Part shown: positions 8,833-17,649 of the stretch, piece after piece
Numbering within the stretch: position 1 is the first letter of the stretch
Layout: each line of letters starts with the position of its first letter
Source: Comamonas sp. KCTC 72670
Lineage (GTDB): Bacteria > Myxococcota > Myxococcia > Myxococcales > Myxococcaceae
Direction: 5' to 3'
Length of the DNA: 64,000 bases
Assembly (NCBI GenBank): GCA_014656495.1
Contig: BNCN01000007.1
Coordinates: forward strand, 438,037 to 502,036
Notes under the pieces: generated by a model
Database searches by the model: none
Seen by the model: the letters and a program-made list of their open reading frames with translations, nothing else
What the model was told of the DNA's origin: nothing
Program-made: the position numbers and the translations under genes

Positions 8833-11340
8833 TCAGGTGTCTTCGGGGCTGGGCGCCCCCAGCTTCTCCAGCAGCATCTCCACCGAGTCGCTGTCCTGGC
8901 TCACGTCCGCCACCGCCGACCGGTACTCCGTGTCCGTCACCTTCTCCACATCCGGCAGCATGCGGTTGATGACGGCCCGAGCGGCCTCCGCCTGGCACTC
9001 CGGCAGGACGACGGCGAACACACCTCCGCCCAGGTGGGAGATGGCATCCGGATGGCGCACCCGCTTCCGCATCACGTCGGCGATGCTGGAGGGCACCGGG
9101 TCCACCGGACGGTCGGGCCGCAGCACCGCGAGGCTGAGCGCGCGGTGGTAGCGCCGGCTGCGGGCCACCTCCTGCTCCAGCCGCAGCAGCAGCCCCCGCC
9201 GGTCGTGCAGGCCCGTTGCGGGGTCGCTGCCCGTGCGCCGCTGGAGGGCGCTGGCCTTCTCCTTCTCCTGCTGCTCGCGCTCGCCCTGGCGCAGCTTGAG
9301 GGCGCGCTCGGTGCGGTTGAGGAGCTCCACCGCGTTGAACGGCTTGCTCATGTAGTCCACCGCGCCCAGGTTCAGCGAGCGGACCTTCTCCGCCACGCCC
9401 TGGTGGGCGGACAGCAGGATGACGGGGATGCGCGCGGTGTCCGTCGAGGACTTGAGCGCCATGGCCGCGTCCAGGCCGTCCAGCTTGGGCAGGAACACGT
9501 CCATGACCACCAGGTCCGGACGCTGGGCCTTCGCCCGGGCCAGGCCCTCGGCGCCGTCGCGCGCCACGTCGACGCGGTACTTGGAGCGCAGCACCTCCGA
9601 CAGGACGGCGGCGATCTCCGGCTCGTCCTCCACCACCAGCACGCGCGGCTGCTCCTGCGGCGCGGGCGCGGCGGCGGGAGGCGGACGCGGATTGCGCGCC
9701 GCCTCCTGGGCCAGCGGCAGCGTGAAGACGAACACACAGCCGGTGTCCGGCGGGCTCTCCGCCCAGATTTCACCGCCGTGCAGCTCCACGAACTCCTTGC
9801 AGATGGCCAGGCCCAGTCCGGTGCCCTTGCCGCCGTGACGGTAGCGGTCGAAGACGAGGTGCAGCTCGTCCGGCGGAATGCCCACGCCGTCGTCCTGCAC
9901 GCACACCTTGGCCGCGTCGCCGTCCGGGCGCCCCAGCCGCTGCGTGCTCACCACCACCTCGCCGTCCTGCCGCGCGTGGTGGATGGCGTTGGTGATGAGG
10001 TTCTGCAGCACCTCGTGCAGCTTCACCTCGTCGCCGATGAGCATCAGGCTGTCGGGGCAGTCCGCGCGCAGGGCCACGCCCCGGTCGGCGGCGAGAATCT
10101 CCAGTTCGTTGACGGCGTCGCGGCACAGCTGCGCCACGTCCAGCACGCGGGGCTCGATGGACAGCCGGGCCGCCTCGCCCTTGCCCTTCTCCAGCAGCGA
10201 CTCCACCAGCCCGAGGATCTTCTTGCCCTGGCGAATCATCGCCTCGGCGGACTGGCGCTGCTGCGCCTCCAGCGGACCTTCCTGGAGCAGGCGGCCGTGC
10301 CCCAGGAGCACCTGGAGCGGCGCGCGCAGGTCGTGGCTGCACACCGCGATGATTTCGTCCTTGAGCCGGTTGAGCTCCTTCAGCCGGCGGTTGGCGTCGT
10401 TCAGCTCCTGGTAGCGCTGGACGTACGCCTCCTCCAGGTCCTCGCGCTTCTTCTTCACCGCCGTGTGCAGGCGCGCGTTGCGGATGGAGTTGGCCAGCAC
10501 GCCGGCCACGGCCTGCGCGAACTCCTGCTCGTCACGGCCGAAGGACGCGTCCGCGCGCGACACGCGCAGGAACAGCGCGCCCAGCAAATCCCCCTGGCAG
10601 ATGAGGGGCTGCACCAGGATGGACTTCACGCCCAGCGGGAGGATGCTGGTCCGCACGTCCTCCATCAGCGGGTCCCGCTGCGCCTCGTCGATGACCACCG
10701 CCTCGCGGGTCTCCAGCGCGCGGCGCAGCTCGGGGTAGCGCATCACCTCGATGTCCAACTGGACGAGGCTGGGGTCCTCTTGCGTGGCCACCACCTTGGC
10801 GGTGCGGGCATGGCTGCCCTCCACCAGCACCACCGAGCAACGGTCCGTTCCGGTGACGCGGCCCACCTTGTCCACGGCGATGCGGAGGATCTCCTCCAGT
10901 TCCAGCGAGCTGGTGGCCGCCTGGGTGATTTCCAGCAGCATCCCCATGCGCATGCGGATCCGCTCCTCCCGGTCCCGCAGCCGGCCCACGCGCAGCGCCG
11001 CCTCCAGCCGGGGGACGACCTCGTCCGCGCTGCGAATCCAGTCATCCACGGCCAGGCGCTTGAAAGCGTCCGCCGAGCGCGTACGGCCCAGGTCCACCAG
11101 CACCGGCAGGCGCTGCAACCGGTCCACCTTGCGCAGCGACTCCAACATCTCCGCGGCCCGCTTCGCCGTCACGGCCAGGAGCACGACCTCCGGCTGCAAG
11201 GTGTCGGCCACCTGCGCCAGACCGCTCTCCTTCTCCGTGGACGCGCAGTGGTAGCCGCTCGAGGTGAGCCGCTCCATGAGCGCATCGCCCGCCTCCTTGG
11301 CGGCCACCACCAGCACGCGTCCCCGCTGATCAGCCTGCAT
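8833..11340 (-). CDS. Hybrid histidine kinase: pseudo-receiver, GAF, HisKA-HATPase, receiver, degenerate GGDEF
   Basis: An 835-residue cytoplasmic signalling protein. Domains in order: a receiver-like fold (residues 1-120) lacking the acidic pocket; a GAF domain (about 140-300); a short coiled coil; HisKA with the phospho-His336 in VCSHDLRAP; HATPase_c with NAIHHA, DDGVGIP and GKGTGLGLAICK; a receiver with phospho-acceptor Asp614 in VVMDVFLPK; and a C-terminal GGDEF-like domain whose active-site loop reads GGGVF (771-775), so it is probably not a diguanylate cyclase. The ATG at 11340 was preferred over far-upstream starts because protein-like sequence begins there. There is no membrane segment. 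It is transcribed away from the lipoprotein gene across a 479-bp gap. Confidence 0.88.
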   Translation of the reverse strand: MQADQRGRVLVVAAKEAGDALMERLTSSGYHCASTEKESGLAQVADTLQPEVVLLAVTAKRAAEMLESLRKVDRLQRLPVLVDLGRTRSADAFKRLAVDDWIRSADEVVPRLEAALRVGRLRDREERIRMRMGMLLEITQAATSSLELEEILRIAVDKVGRVTGTDRCSVVLVEGSHARTAKVVATQEDPSLVQLDIEVMRYPELRRALETREAVVIDEAQRDPLMEDVRTSILPLGVKSILVQPLICQGDLLGALFLRVSRADASFGRDEQEFAQAVAGVLANSIRNARLHTAVKKKREDLEEAYVQRYQELNDANRRLKELNRLKDEIIAVCSHDLRAPLQVLLGHGRLLQEGPLEAQQRQSAEAMIRQGKKILGLVESLLEKGKGEAARLSIEPRVLDVAQLCRDAVNELEILAADRGVALRADCPDSLMLIGDEVKLHEVLQNLITNAIHHARQDGEVVVSTQRLGRPDGDAAKVCVQDDGVGIPPDELHLVFDRYRHGGKGTGLGLAICKEFVELHGGEIWAESPPDTGCVFVFTLPLAQEAARNPRPPPAAAPAPQEQPRVLVVEDEPEIAAVLSEVLRSKYRVDVARDGAEGLARAKAQRPDLVVMDVFLPKLDGLDAAMALKSSTDTARIPVILLSAHQGVAEKVRSLNLGAVDYMSKPFNAVELLNRTERALKLRQGEREQQEKEKASALQRRTGSDPATGLHDRRGLLLRLEQEVARSRRYHRALSLAVLRPDRPVDPVPSSIADVMRKRVRHPDAISHLGGGVFAVVLPECQAEAARAVINRMLPDVEKVTDTEYRSAVADVSQDSDSVEMLLEKLGAPSPEDT

Positions 11341-11819
11341 CTCGACTCTCACGGTGAACCCCAGCCCTGGCGACATGGCCCCGGGTAACGAGGCTGCAAA
11401 TACCCGCTGCGTGCGAAAGAGTTCATGGTTCGGATCCCGATCATGCCGCTGAACACGCCCTGGGGCCAGAACGGCGGGCATGGGTGGGAGGATGTGGCCT
11501 ACTCGGAGCCAATCGCCCCGAAGCCGGCCCGGCGCGGAGCGTACACGATGGACGTCACTTCCCTACCGCCCGCGAGCCACGTACGGCCGCCCGCCCTGCC
11601 ACCCATCAGGCGCCAGCAAAGCTGCTGTTGCAACTCCCTGGCGCTCCGTGCCTGTGACGCCGCCCACCGAGGAGAGGTCCCAGCGGCGCGGCGGGGAGTA
11701 CCACAGCCCGCGCGCCTTGGGGGACGTTCCGAACCGGGGCCTCGAGCCCCGCTCGGACAGGGCTGCCGATGGCCGCGACTGCGCGGGACAGGCCGTACGG
11801 GCTAGAGTCCGGGGCCATC
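11341..11819. other. Divergent intergenic region, 479 bp, no gene identified
   Basis: This is the only gene-free interval longer than 300 bp. It separates the hybrid kinase (-) and a lipoprotein gene (+). I see one compact inverted repeat (cggggc/gccccg, 11735-11751, loop ctcga) and a second set of short GC-rich repeats, but no convincing open reading frame with a ribosome-binding site, no tRNA and no clear -35/-10 pair. A regulatory region or a small RNA cannot be excluded. Confidence 0.6.
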
Positions 11820-13421
11820 ATGGCCCTTCCCTCCTTGACGCGGCGCGCTTGGCGCCCTGCCCTCCTTGTCGCCAGCAGCCTGGCCGCAGCCTGTGGTGGC
11901 AGCGAACCGCCCCCTCCCACGCCGGATCCCCCGCAGGTCGCCCTGACGGTGCCCGCGAGCATCATCTCGGACACCCACCTGGACGTCATCGTCACCGTGT
12001 CCGGCTGCGAGGGCAGCTCCACGCTCAATGTCCGGGACCGGGAGACGATTCTGCGGACCTTCCCGCACAGCGGCGGCACCATGACGCTGCGGCTGGAGCG
12101 CAATGACATCCCCTACGCCACCGTGGGCCTGGCCGCGAACCTGTCGCTGAACGCGGTGGCGGTGTGCTCGGACGGACGCACCAACAACTCCCAGCCCGCG
12201 CCCGTCAGCTACTTCCCGGTGCAGCGGCGCATCGTGGAGCCGCAGAACGCGGGCCAGGTCGTCACCGACCACTTCGTCGTCGACGGGACGAGCGCCAACC
12301 CGGCCTTCATCGGCTGCGGCGTCCCCCCCACGGAGATCTCCACGATGTACCGCGTGGACCTCAGTGGCAACGTGACGCACACCGTCGGGATGCCCATCAC
12401 GTGCACGCCCGAGACGGTCATCACCGAGCGCAACCCCGTCAGCGGCAAGCGCTGGGTGTGGACCCCCAACGTAGGGGCCTTCGCCATCGACGCGCAGATG
12501 CAGATCACCTCGCGGACGACGACGGACATCCGCCCCACCCAGCTCACGGTGCTGCCCGGAGGTGACGCCGTCATCGTCGACCGCATCGATGAGGTGCGCC
12601 GACTGTCCCACAACCCCAACGGCACGTCGGAGAGCATCGCCGAGGTGAAGTGGCACTACGCCCCCCCGACGCTGGAGAGTGTCATCGCCCCCCCGCTGGT
12701 CCGCGCGGACGGGCTGATTCTCATCGCGTCCCTGGGCCCGGGCCCGGATGCCTCGCGTACCGACGTCACCGTCACCGAGCTGTACGCGGGTGAGACGGGC
12801 GAACAGGGCGCGGGGGGCACCGCGCGCGCGGCCTTCAAGCTGCGGACCTTCGCCCGGAACGAGCGCCTCCCGTTGGGCGCGTTCAACGACACGGGCAGCA
12901 CGCTCTTCCTGGGCCTCCAGTTGGGCTCGGAGCAGTCGCAGGTCATCGCCTGCTCCGCCACCCTGGACGAGTGCGAGGGCGCCCAGCTCCAGTGGACCAG
13001 CCCCGCGCTGCCGGTGCCGCTCGCGCACATCCTCTACCACCCAGGCGCCTCGCGCCTCGTCGCGGTGGGCCAGAAGCGCGTGTGGTTCCTCGACGCGTCC
13101 GGGCAGATTCGCAACCGGGACAACCGCTCCATCGACGCGAACGGCGCGCTGAACGTGCTCCAGGTGCTGCGCCGGCCCAACTCGCCCGAGCTCTTCCTGC
13201 TCAACGCGCCCGCTCGCGGCCTGGACGGCGCCCCGACGCTGCCCAACGAAATCGTCGCGGTGGACCAGACCGGCAACGGCGAGGCCCGCGAGCTGTTCCG
13301 TCACCAGGTGGTGGGCAGCCTGGGCGGGTCCATCGACCCGGAGGGACGGCTGTGGGTGCGCACCGGCTTCGACGTGGTGCAGACGCTGTCGCTGTCCGAG
13401 TACCGCCGCTACCGGCCGTAG
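11820..13421 (+). CDS. Hypothetical lipoprotein, possibly beta-propeller-like
   Basis: A 533-residue protein with signal peptide and lipobox LAAAC (Cys25), followed by a Pro-rich spacer. The mature part is beta-rich; the C-terminal two thirds contains recurrent strand-turn units (ARLVAVGQKRVWFLDASGQIRNRD-like, EIVAVDQTGNGEARELFRH) that resemble propeller blades, with scattered Cys residues. I do not recognise a named family. The ATG at 11820 begins the signal peptide directly; an upstream start at 11769 would place 17 non-signal residues in front of it. It converges with tlyA, 27 bp between stops. The role is unknown; cell-envelope location is inferred from the lipobox. Confidence 0.72.
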   Translation: MALPSLTRRAWRPALLVASSLAAACGGSEPPPPTPDPPQVALTVPASIISDTHLDVIVTVSGCEGSSTLNVRDRETILRTFPHSGGTMTLRLERNDIPYATVGLAANLSLNAVAVCSDGRTNNSQPAPVSYFPVQRRIVEPQNAGQVVTDHFVVDGTSANPAFIGCGVPPTEISTMYRVDLSGNVTHTVGMPITCTPETVITERNPVSGKRWVWTPNVGAFAIDAQMQITSRTTTDIRPTQLTVLPGGDAVIVDRIDEVRRLSHNPNGTSESIAEVKWHYAPPTLESVIAPPLVRADGLILIASLGPGPDASRTDVTVTELYAGETGEQGAGGTARAAFKLRTFARNERLPLGAFNDTGSTLFLGLQLGSEQSQVIACSATLDECEGAQLQWTSPALPVPLAHILYHPGASRLVAVGQKRVWFLDASGQIRNRDNRSIDANGALNVLQVLRRPNSPELFLLNAPARGLDGAPTLPNEIVAVDQTGNGEARELFRHQVVGSLGGSIDPEGRLWVRTGFDVVQTLSLSEYRRYRP

Positions 13422-13448
13422 CCCGACGAGCACGCACGGCCTGAAGGC

Positions 13449-14189
13449 TCAGGGCCTGCTGGCGACGAGGAGCGCCTCCACGTTTCCAGCGGGCCCGGGC
13501 ACCGTCGAGTCCATCAGCCCGAGCACCTCCAGCCCCTGCTCGCGCACGAAGGCCGTCACGGTGTCGATGGCGTCCTGCCGCGCGGCCACGTCGCGCACGA
13601 CGCCGCCCTTCCCCACCCGGTCCGGCCCCACCTCGAACTGCGGCTTCACCAGCGCGACCAGCAGCCCGCCCGGCTCCAGGTACGTCAGCACCGAGGGCAG
13701 CACCTGCGTCAGGGAGATGAAGCTCACGTCGATGACGACCACGCCGACCTTCTCCGGCAGGTCCTCTTCCGTGAGGTAGCGCGCATTCACCCGCTCGCGC
13801 GAACGCACCCGGGGGTCCGTGCGCAGCTTCTCGTGGAGCTGTCCGTAGCCCACGTCGATGGCATGCACGCGCACCGCGCCGTGCTGGAGCAGGCAGTCGG
13901 TGAAGCCGCCGGTGCTGGCGCCGATGTCCGCGGCCACCCTGCCCCGCACGTCGAGCTTGAAGTGGTCGATGGCGCCCTTCAGCTTGAGCCCGCCCCGGGA
14001 CACGTAGGGCATCACCTCGCCCTTGAGGCGCAGCTCCGCCTCTTGCGGAACCAGCGTGCCCGGCTTGTCCACCCGCTGGTCATCGACCACGACCTGACCG
14101 GCCAGGATGAGCGCCTGGGCCTTGGTGCGAGACTCCGCCAGCCCGCGCTCCACCACCAACACGTCCAGCCGCTCCTTGCGAGGCTTCAC
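13449..14189 (-). CDS. tlyA: TlyA family rRNA 2'-O-methyltransferase/hemolysin-like protein
   Basis: A 246-residue protein with an N-terminal S4 RNA-binding domain (about 1-60: RLDVLVVERGLAESRTKAQALILAG) and a SAM-dependent methyltransferase fold (DIGASTGGFTDCLLQ at 89-103, then VVVIDVSFISL and KPQFEVGP). TlyA enzymes 2'-O-methylate cytidines in 16S and/or 23S rRNA; loss gives capreomycin resistance in mycobacteria. Its start overlaps the dxs stop by 4 nt, and dxs-tlyA neighbourhoods are common in bacteria. The hemolysin name is historical. Confidence 0.9.
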   Translation of the reverse strand: MKPRKERLDVLVVERGLAESRTKAQALILAGQVVVDDQRVDKPGTLVPQEAELRLKGEVMPYVSRGGLKLKGAIDHFKLDVRGRVAADIGASTGGFTDCLLQHGAVRVHAIDVGYGQLHEKLRTDPRVRSRERVNARYLTEEDLPEKVGVVVIDVSFISLTQVLPSVLTYLEPGGLLVALVKPQFEVGPDRVGKGGVVRDVAARQDAIDTVTAFVREQGLEVLGLMDSTVPGPAGNVEALLVASRP

Positions 14190-15937
14190 CGCGCGCTCCC
14201 TTCCAGCAGCGCCTGTCCCGCGCGGCGCAGCCCCGCCGCGTCCAGGCCCAGCTCCGCGCGCTGCACGCGGGCATCGCCATGAGGCACGAACGCATCGGGC
14301 ATGCCCATCAGCCGCACGCGGGTCATCACGCCCTGCGCGGCGAAGAGCTCCAGCACCGCGCTCCCCAAGCCGCCGCGCGTCGTGCCTTCCTCGGCCACCA
14401 CCACGGGCCCGGCGCGGCCGGCCTCCAGCAACGCGGCCTCATCCAGCGGCGAGGCCCGGCGCGCGTCCAGCACGCTCCACCCCGGCTCACCTCGCGCGGC
14501 TTCCAGCGCGGCGACTCCCAACGGTCCCAACGTCACCAGCGTCAACCGAGGCGACTCCGCCCGCTGAAGCCAACGCGCCCCGTGCAGCGGAGCCACGCCC
14601 GCGTGCGCATCCGGAGGCAGCGCCGGCAACATGCCGCGCGGGAACCGGATGACCGACGGCTGCGACGCCGCCAGAGCAGTCTCCAACATGGGGGCCAGGT
14701 CCTCGCCCACCATGGGAGACCACAGGTCCAGGTTCGGCATCGCGCGCAGCGACGCCACGTCGTAGGCCCCCTGGTGGGTGGCGCCGTCCGCGCCCACCAG
14801 CCCCGCGCGGTCCACCGCGAAGACGACGGGCAGTCCCGGCAGGCACACGTCGTGGATGATCTGGTCGTACGCGCGCTGAAGGAACGTCGAGTAGATGCAG
14901 CACACCGGCCGCGCACCCGCCGCGGCCAGTCCGGCGCTGAAGGTGACGGCGTGCTGCTCGGCGATGCCCACGTCGTGCACCCGGTCCGGGAAGCGCGCCT
15001 TGAGCGCGTTGAGCGCGGAGCCCTCCAACATCGCCGGCGTCACCGTCACCATGCGCGGGTCTCTCGCCATGGCGTCTTCCAGCACCGCCGCGAAGGCCTC
15101 GCTGAACGTCCGCTGGCCGCCGCGCGAGCGCACCAGCTTGCCAGCCCGCCACTCGTACGGGCCCATGGCATGGCCCCGCGTCTGCGTGTCGGCCTCCGCG
15201 GGAGGGAACCCCTTCCCCTTCAACGTCAGCGCGTGCACCACCACCGGCCGGGAGGAGGCCCGCGCCTCGCGCAGCGCGTGAATCAGTGCGCCCAGGTCGT
15301 GCCCATCCACCGGGCCCAGGTACGTGAAGCCCAGGCCCTCGAAGAACCCGCGCGCCTCGCGGGTCCTCAGCAGGGAGGGAATGGCGCCCACGTTGGCGCT
15401 GATGGACATCTGGTTGTCGTTGAGCACGACGACCAACGGCAGGTGGCTGCCCCCCGCGTTGTTGAGGCCCTCGAACGTGAGGCCGCCGGTGAGGCCGCCG
15501 TCGCCCAGCACCGCCACCACGTGGCCCCGGTGCCCCGCCATCCGCCGCCCCTCCAGGACGCCCAGGGCCGCGGACACCGCCGTGCACGAGTGGCCCGCCA
15601 GCAGCGCGTCGTGCGGACTCTCCTTGGGGTCCAGGAAAGGCGCGATGCCCCCCGCGTGCCGCAAGGTATGCATCCGCTCGCGCCGCCCCGTGAGCAGCTT
15701 GTGCGCGTACGCCTGATGCCCCACGTCGAAGAGCAGCGCGTCGCCCGGCGAATGGAACACGCGGTGCAGCGCGACGATGAGCTCCACCGCGCCCAGGGAG
15801 GCCCCCAGGTGGCCGCCCACGCGGCCGCAGATGGAGATGATGTCCTCGCGGAGCTCCTGGCACAGCCGCGGCAGGTCCTCCTCGGGGAGCGCGCGAACGT
15901 CCGAGGGCGAGCCGATGCGTGCCAGCAACTGCGACAT
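14186..15937 (-). CDS. dxs: 1-deoxy-D-xylulose-5-phosphate synthase
   Basis: A 583-residue TPP enzyme, a little shorter than the usual 620-640. It condenses pyruvate and glyceraldehyde 3-phosphate in the first step of the MEP isoprenoid pathway. Visible: GGHLGASLG with His43, DVGHQAYAHK, the TPP/Mg motif GDGGLTGG...NDN, and IAEQHAVTFSAG with the catalytic Glu, then the transketolase C-terminal domain. The start was set at the ATG (MSQLLARIG) overlapping the ispA stop by one base (TGATG); the frame continues far upstream but that translation is non-protein-like. Directly followed by tlyA. Confidence 0.93.
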   Translation of the reverse strand: MSQLLARIGSPSDVRALPEEDLPRLCQELREDIISICGRVGGHLGASLGAVELIVALHRVFHSPGDALLFDVGHQAYAHKLLTGRRERMHTLRHAGGIAPFLDPKESPHDALLAGHSCTAVSAALGVLEGRRMAGHRGHVVAVLGDGGLTGGLTFEGLNNAGGSHLPLVVVLNDNQMSISANVGAIPSLLRTREARGFFEGLGFTYLGPVDGHDLGALIHALREARASSRPVVVHALTLKGKGFPPAEADTQTRGHAMGPYEWRAGKLVRSRGGQRTFSEAFAAVLEDAMARDPRMVTVTPAMLEGSALNALKARFPDRVHDVGIAEQHAVTFSAGLAAAGARPVCCIYSTFLQRAYDQIIHDVCLPGLPVVFAVDRAGLVGADGATHQGAYDVASLRAMPNLDLWSPMVGEDLAPMLETALAASQPSVIRFPRGMLPALPPDAHAGVAPLHGARWLQRAESPRLTLVTLGPLGVAALEAARGEPGWSVLDARRASPLDEAALLEAGRAGPVVVAEEGTTRGGLGSAVLELFAAQGVMTRVRLMGMPDAFVPHGDARVQRAELGLDAAGLRRAGQALLEGSAR

Positions 15938-16830
15938 CAGGACTTCCGCTCCACCGTGTACCGCGCCAGGGCGGCGAGCGGTCCGTCCTCGCCCTCCAGG
16001 GGACGAACGGCCAGGATGGCCTCGGCCACCTTCTCGTTCGCGAGCTTCCGGGACGCCTCCAGGCCCACCACCGCCGGGAAGGTGAAGCGCCCCGCCGCCG
16101 CGTCCGCGCCCGCGGGCTTGCCCAGCTCCTCCGCGGTGGCCGTCACGTCCAGGACGTCGTCGGCGATCTGGAAGGCCAGCCCCACCGCATCGCCGTAAGC
16201 CTCCGCGCGGGCCAGCGCGTCCGCATCCCCGCCGCCGGCCAGCACGCCCATCCGGCACGCCGCGCGGATGAGGGCGCCCGTCTTCATGCGGTGCAGCCGG
16301 ATGAGGTAGTCGAGCGCGGCGGGGCGGTCCTCCGCGATGTCCAGGACCTGCCCGCCCACCATGCCCGCGGCCCCGGCCGCCACCGCCAGCTCGCGGCAGA
16401 GCGCGGCGCGCGAGGCCTCCGGGCCACTGGCCACCAGCGTGAAGGCCTCGGTCAGCAGCGCGTCGCCCGCGAGGATGGCCATGGGCTCGCCGTACACCTT
16501 GTGGTTGGTGAGCCGGCCCCGGCGGTAGTCGTCGTTGTCCATCGCCGGCAGGTCGTCATGCACCAGCGAGTAGGTGTGCACGTACTCCAGCGCGCACGCG
16601 GCATCCCCCGCCACCGCGGACACCGTGCTCTCGCGGGCCACGATGTCGGCGAAGGCCAGGCAGAGCACCGGGCGCAGGCGCTTGCCGCCGGCCATCAGCG
16701 AGTAGTGCATGGACTCGGCGAGCTTCGGCGGAGTGCCCGCGGGCCCGAGCCGGGCCACCCGCTCCGTCAGCAAGGCGTCGACGCGCGCCACCTGGGCGGC
16801 CAGGAAGGTGTTCAGTTGAAACGTTGCCAA
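15937..16830 (-). CDS. ispA: Polyprenyl synthetase, farnesyl/geranyl diphosphate synthase type
   Basis: A 297-residue all-helical prenyltransferase. The first Asp-rich motif is HDDLPAMDNDD (Asp92, Asp93, Asp98), the second is ADDVLD, and GGKRLRP near residue 48 is the IPP-binding loop. The DDxxxxD form of the first motif is typical of bacterial type II farnesyl diphosphate synthases. The start is taken as a TTG at 16830 (M-ATFQLNTFL) with AGGAG about 10 nt upstream; earlier in-frame starts would run into the regulator gene with non-protein-like sequence. Coupled to dxs by a 1-base overlap, so two steps of isoprenoid supply are co-expressed. Confidence 0.88.
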   Translation of the reverse strand: MATFQLNTFLAAQVARVDALLTERVARLGPAGTPPKLAESMHYSLMAGGKRLRPVLCLAFADIVARESTVSAVAGDAACALEYVHTYSLVHDDLPAMDNDDYRRGRLTNHKVYGEPMAILAGDALLTEAFTLVASGPEASRAALCRELAVAAGAAGMVGGQVLDIAEDRPAALDYLIRLHRMKTGALIRAACRMGVLAGGGDADALARAEAYGDAVGLAFQIADDVLDVTATAEELGKPAGADAAAGRFTFPAVVGLEASRKLANEKVAEAILAVRPLEGEDGPLAALARYTVERKS

Positions 16831-16847
16831 GTGCGTCCGAACTCCTC

Positions 16848-17228
16848 TTACGGAATCTGCGCGGGAACGAGCTCGCGGATGCGGCTGACGAGCTTGTCCA
16901 TGTCCAGCGGCTTGACGAAGTAGTCCGCGGCACCGACTTCCATGCCGTGCCGCTTGTCCTCGGGTTCGCTTCGGCCACTGATGAAGATGACCGGGATGTC
17001 CCGGAACTGCTCGTTCTTCTTCACCGCCCGGCACAGCTCGAAGCCATCAATCCAGGACATGTTCACGTCCAGGAGGATGGCGTGCGGCCGGTGCAGCTGC
17101 AGCGACGCGATGAGCCGCAACCCGTTGGCTGCCATGGTGACGGCAAAGCCCTCGTCCTCCAGGGCCGCCGCCAGCAGCTCCCGCGTGTCGCGGTCGTCAT
17201 CGACAATGGTGATTTTCGGCTTCGACAT
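16848..17228 (-). CDS. Single-domain response regulator
   Basis: A 126-residue CheY-like receiver with no output domain. The acidic pocket is VDDDRD (Asp10-Asp12), the phospho-acceptor is Asp54 in ILLDVNM, followed by the switch residue region FISGRSE and the conserved Lys in FVKPLD. The ATG at 17228 was chosen over an upstream start that adds a basic non-conserved stretch. It lies between xseB and ispA, 25 and 17 bp away, an odd place for a regulator; its partner kinase is not adjacent. Such stand-alone receivers are abundant in myxobacteria and often control polarity or motility. Confidence 0.85.
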   Translation of the reverse strand: MSKPKITIVDDDRDTRELLAAALEDEGFAVTMAANGLRLIASLQLHRPHAILLDVNMSWIDGFELCRAVKKNEQFRDIPVIFISGRSEPEDKRHGMEVGAADYFVKPLDMDKLVSRIRELVPAQIP

Positions 17229-17253
17229 GCCGGCATGGACGCGCCCGAGCCAC

Positions 17254-17607
17254 CTAGAACGGGACGTCATCCTCCGGGGGCGGACGGGGAGCGGGCGCCC
17301 GAGGGGCCGCGGGAGCCGGCGCCGGGCGTGCCGCCGCTGTCAACGGGGCGACCACGTCCTTGCCGTCCTCATCCAGCAGGAGCTGCTCGATGCGCTGCTC
17401 CGCCTCGGTGAGCAGCTTCTCACCCCGGCGCACCAGCCGGATGCCTTCCTCGAAGGCCTTGAGCGAGTCCTCCAGAGAGAGATTGCCACTCTCCAGACGT
17501 CCCACCGTCTCCTCGAGCCGGGAGACCACATCCCCGTACTGCTCGGGGACCTCGGCCTCCGCCACCTTGTCCGCCTTGGGCGCCTTGTCCGACTTCGCCA
17601 CTTCCAT
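17254..17607 (-). CDS. xseB: Exodeoxyribonuclease VII small subunit
   Basis: A 117-residue protein whose middle (about residues 23-80) is the XseB helical hairpin: [43 protein letters not shown], nearly textbook. The ends are extended: a Lys/Ala N-terminus and a Pro/Ala-rich C-terminus not found in short XseB proteins. Several copies bind one XseA to make the nuclease that degrades single-stranded DNA. It follows xseA by 42 bp on the same strand. Confidence 0.9.
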   Translation of the reverse strand: MEVAKSDKAPKADKVAEAEVPEQYGDVVSRLEETVGRLESGNLSLEDSLKAFEEGIRLVRRGEKLLTEAEQRIEQLLLDEDGKDVVAPLTAAARPAPAPAAPRAPAPRPPPEDDVPF

Positions 17608-17649
17608 CCACCTCCCCGTGTGGGGCGCGGGACTCTAGAGGGTGGCCCG

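Noticed and set aside
9034-11388. Long open frame on the strand opposite the hybrid kinase
   Set aside because: High GC at third codon positions opens antisense frames; the translation is Arg/His/Gln/Leu-rich with no domains, while the kinase frame has a full domain set.
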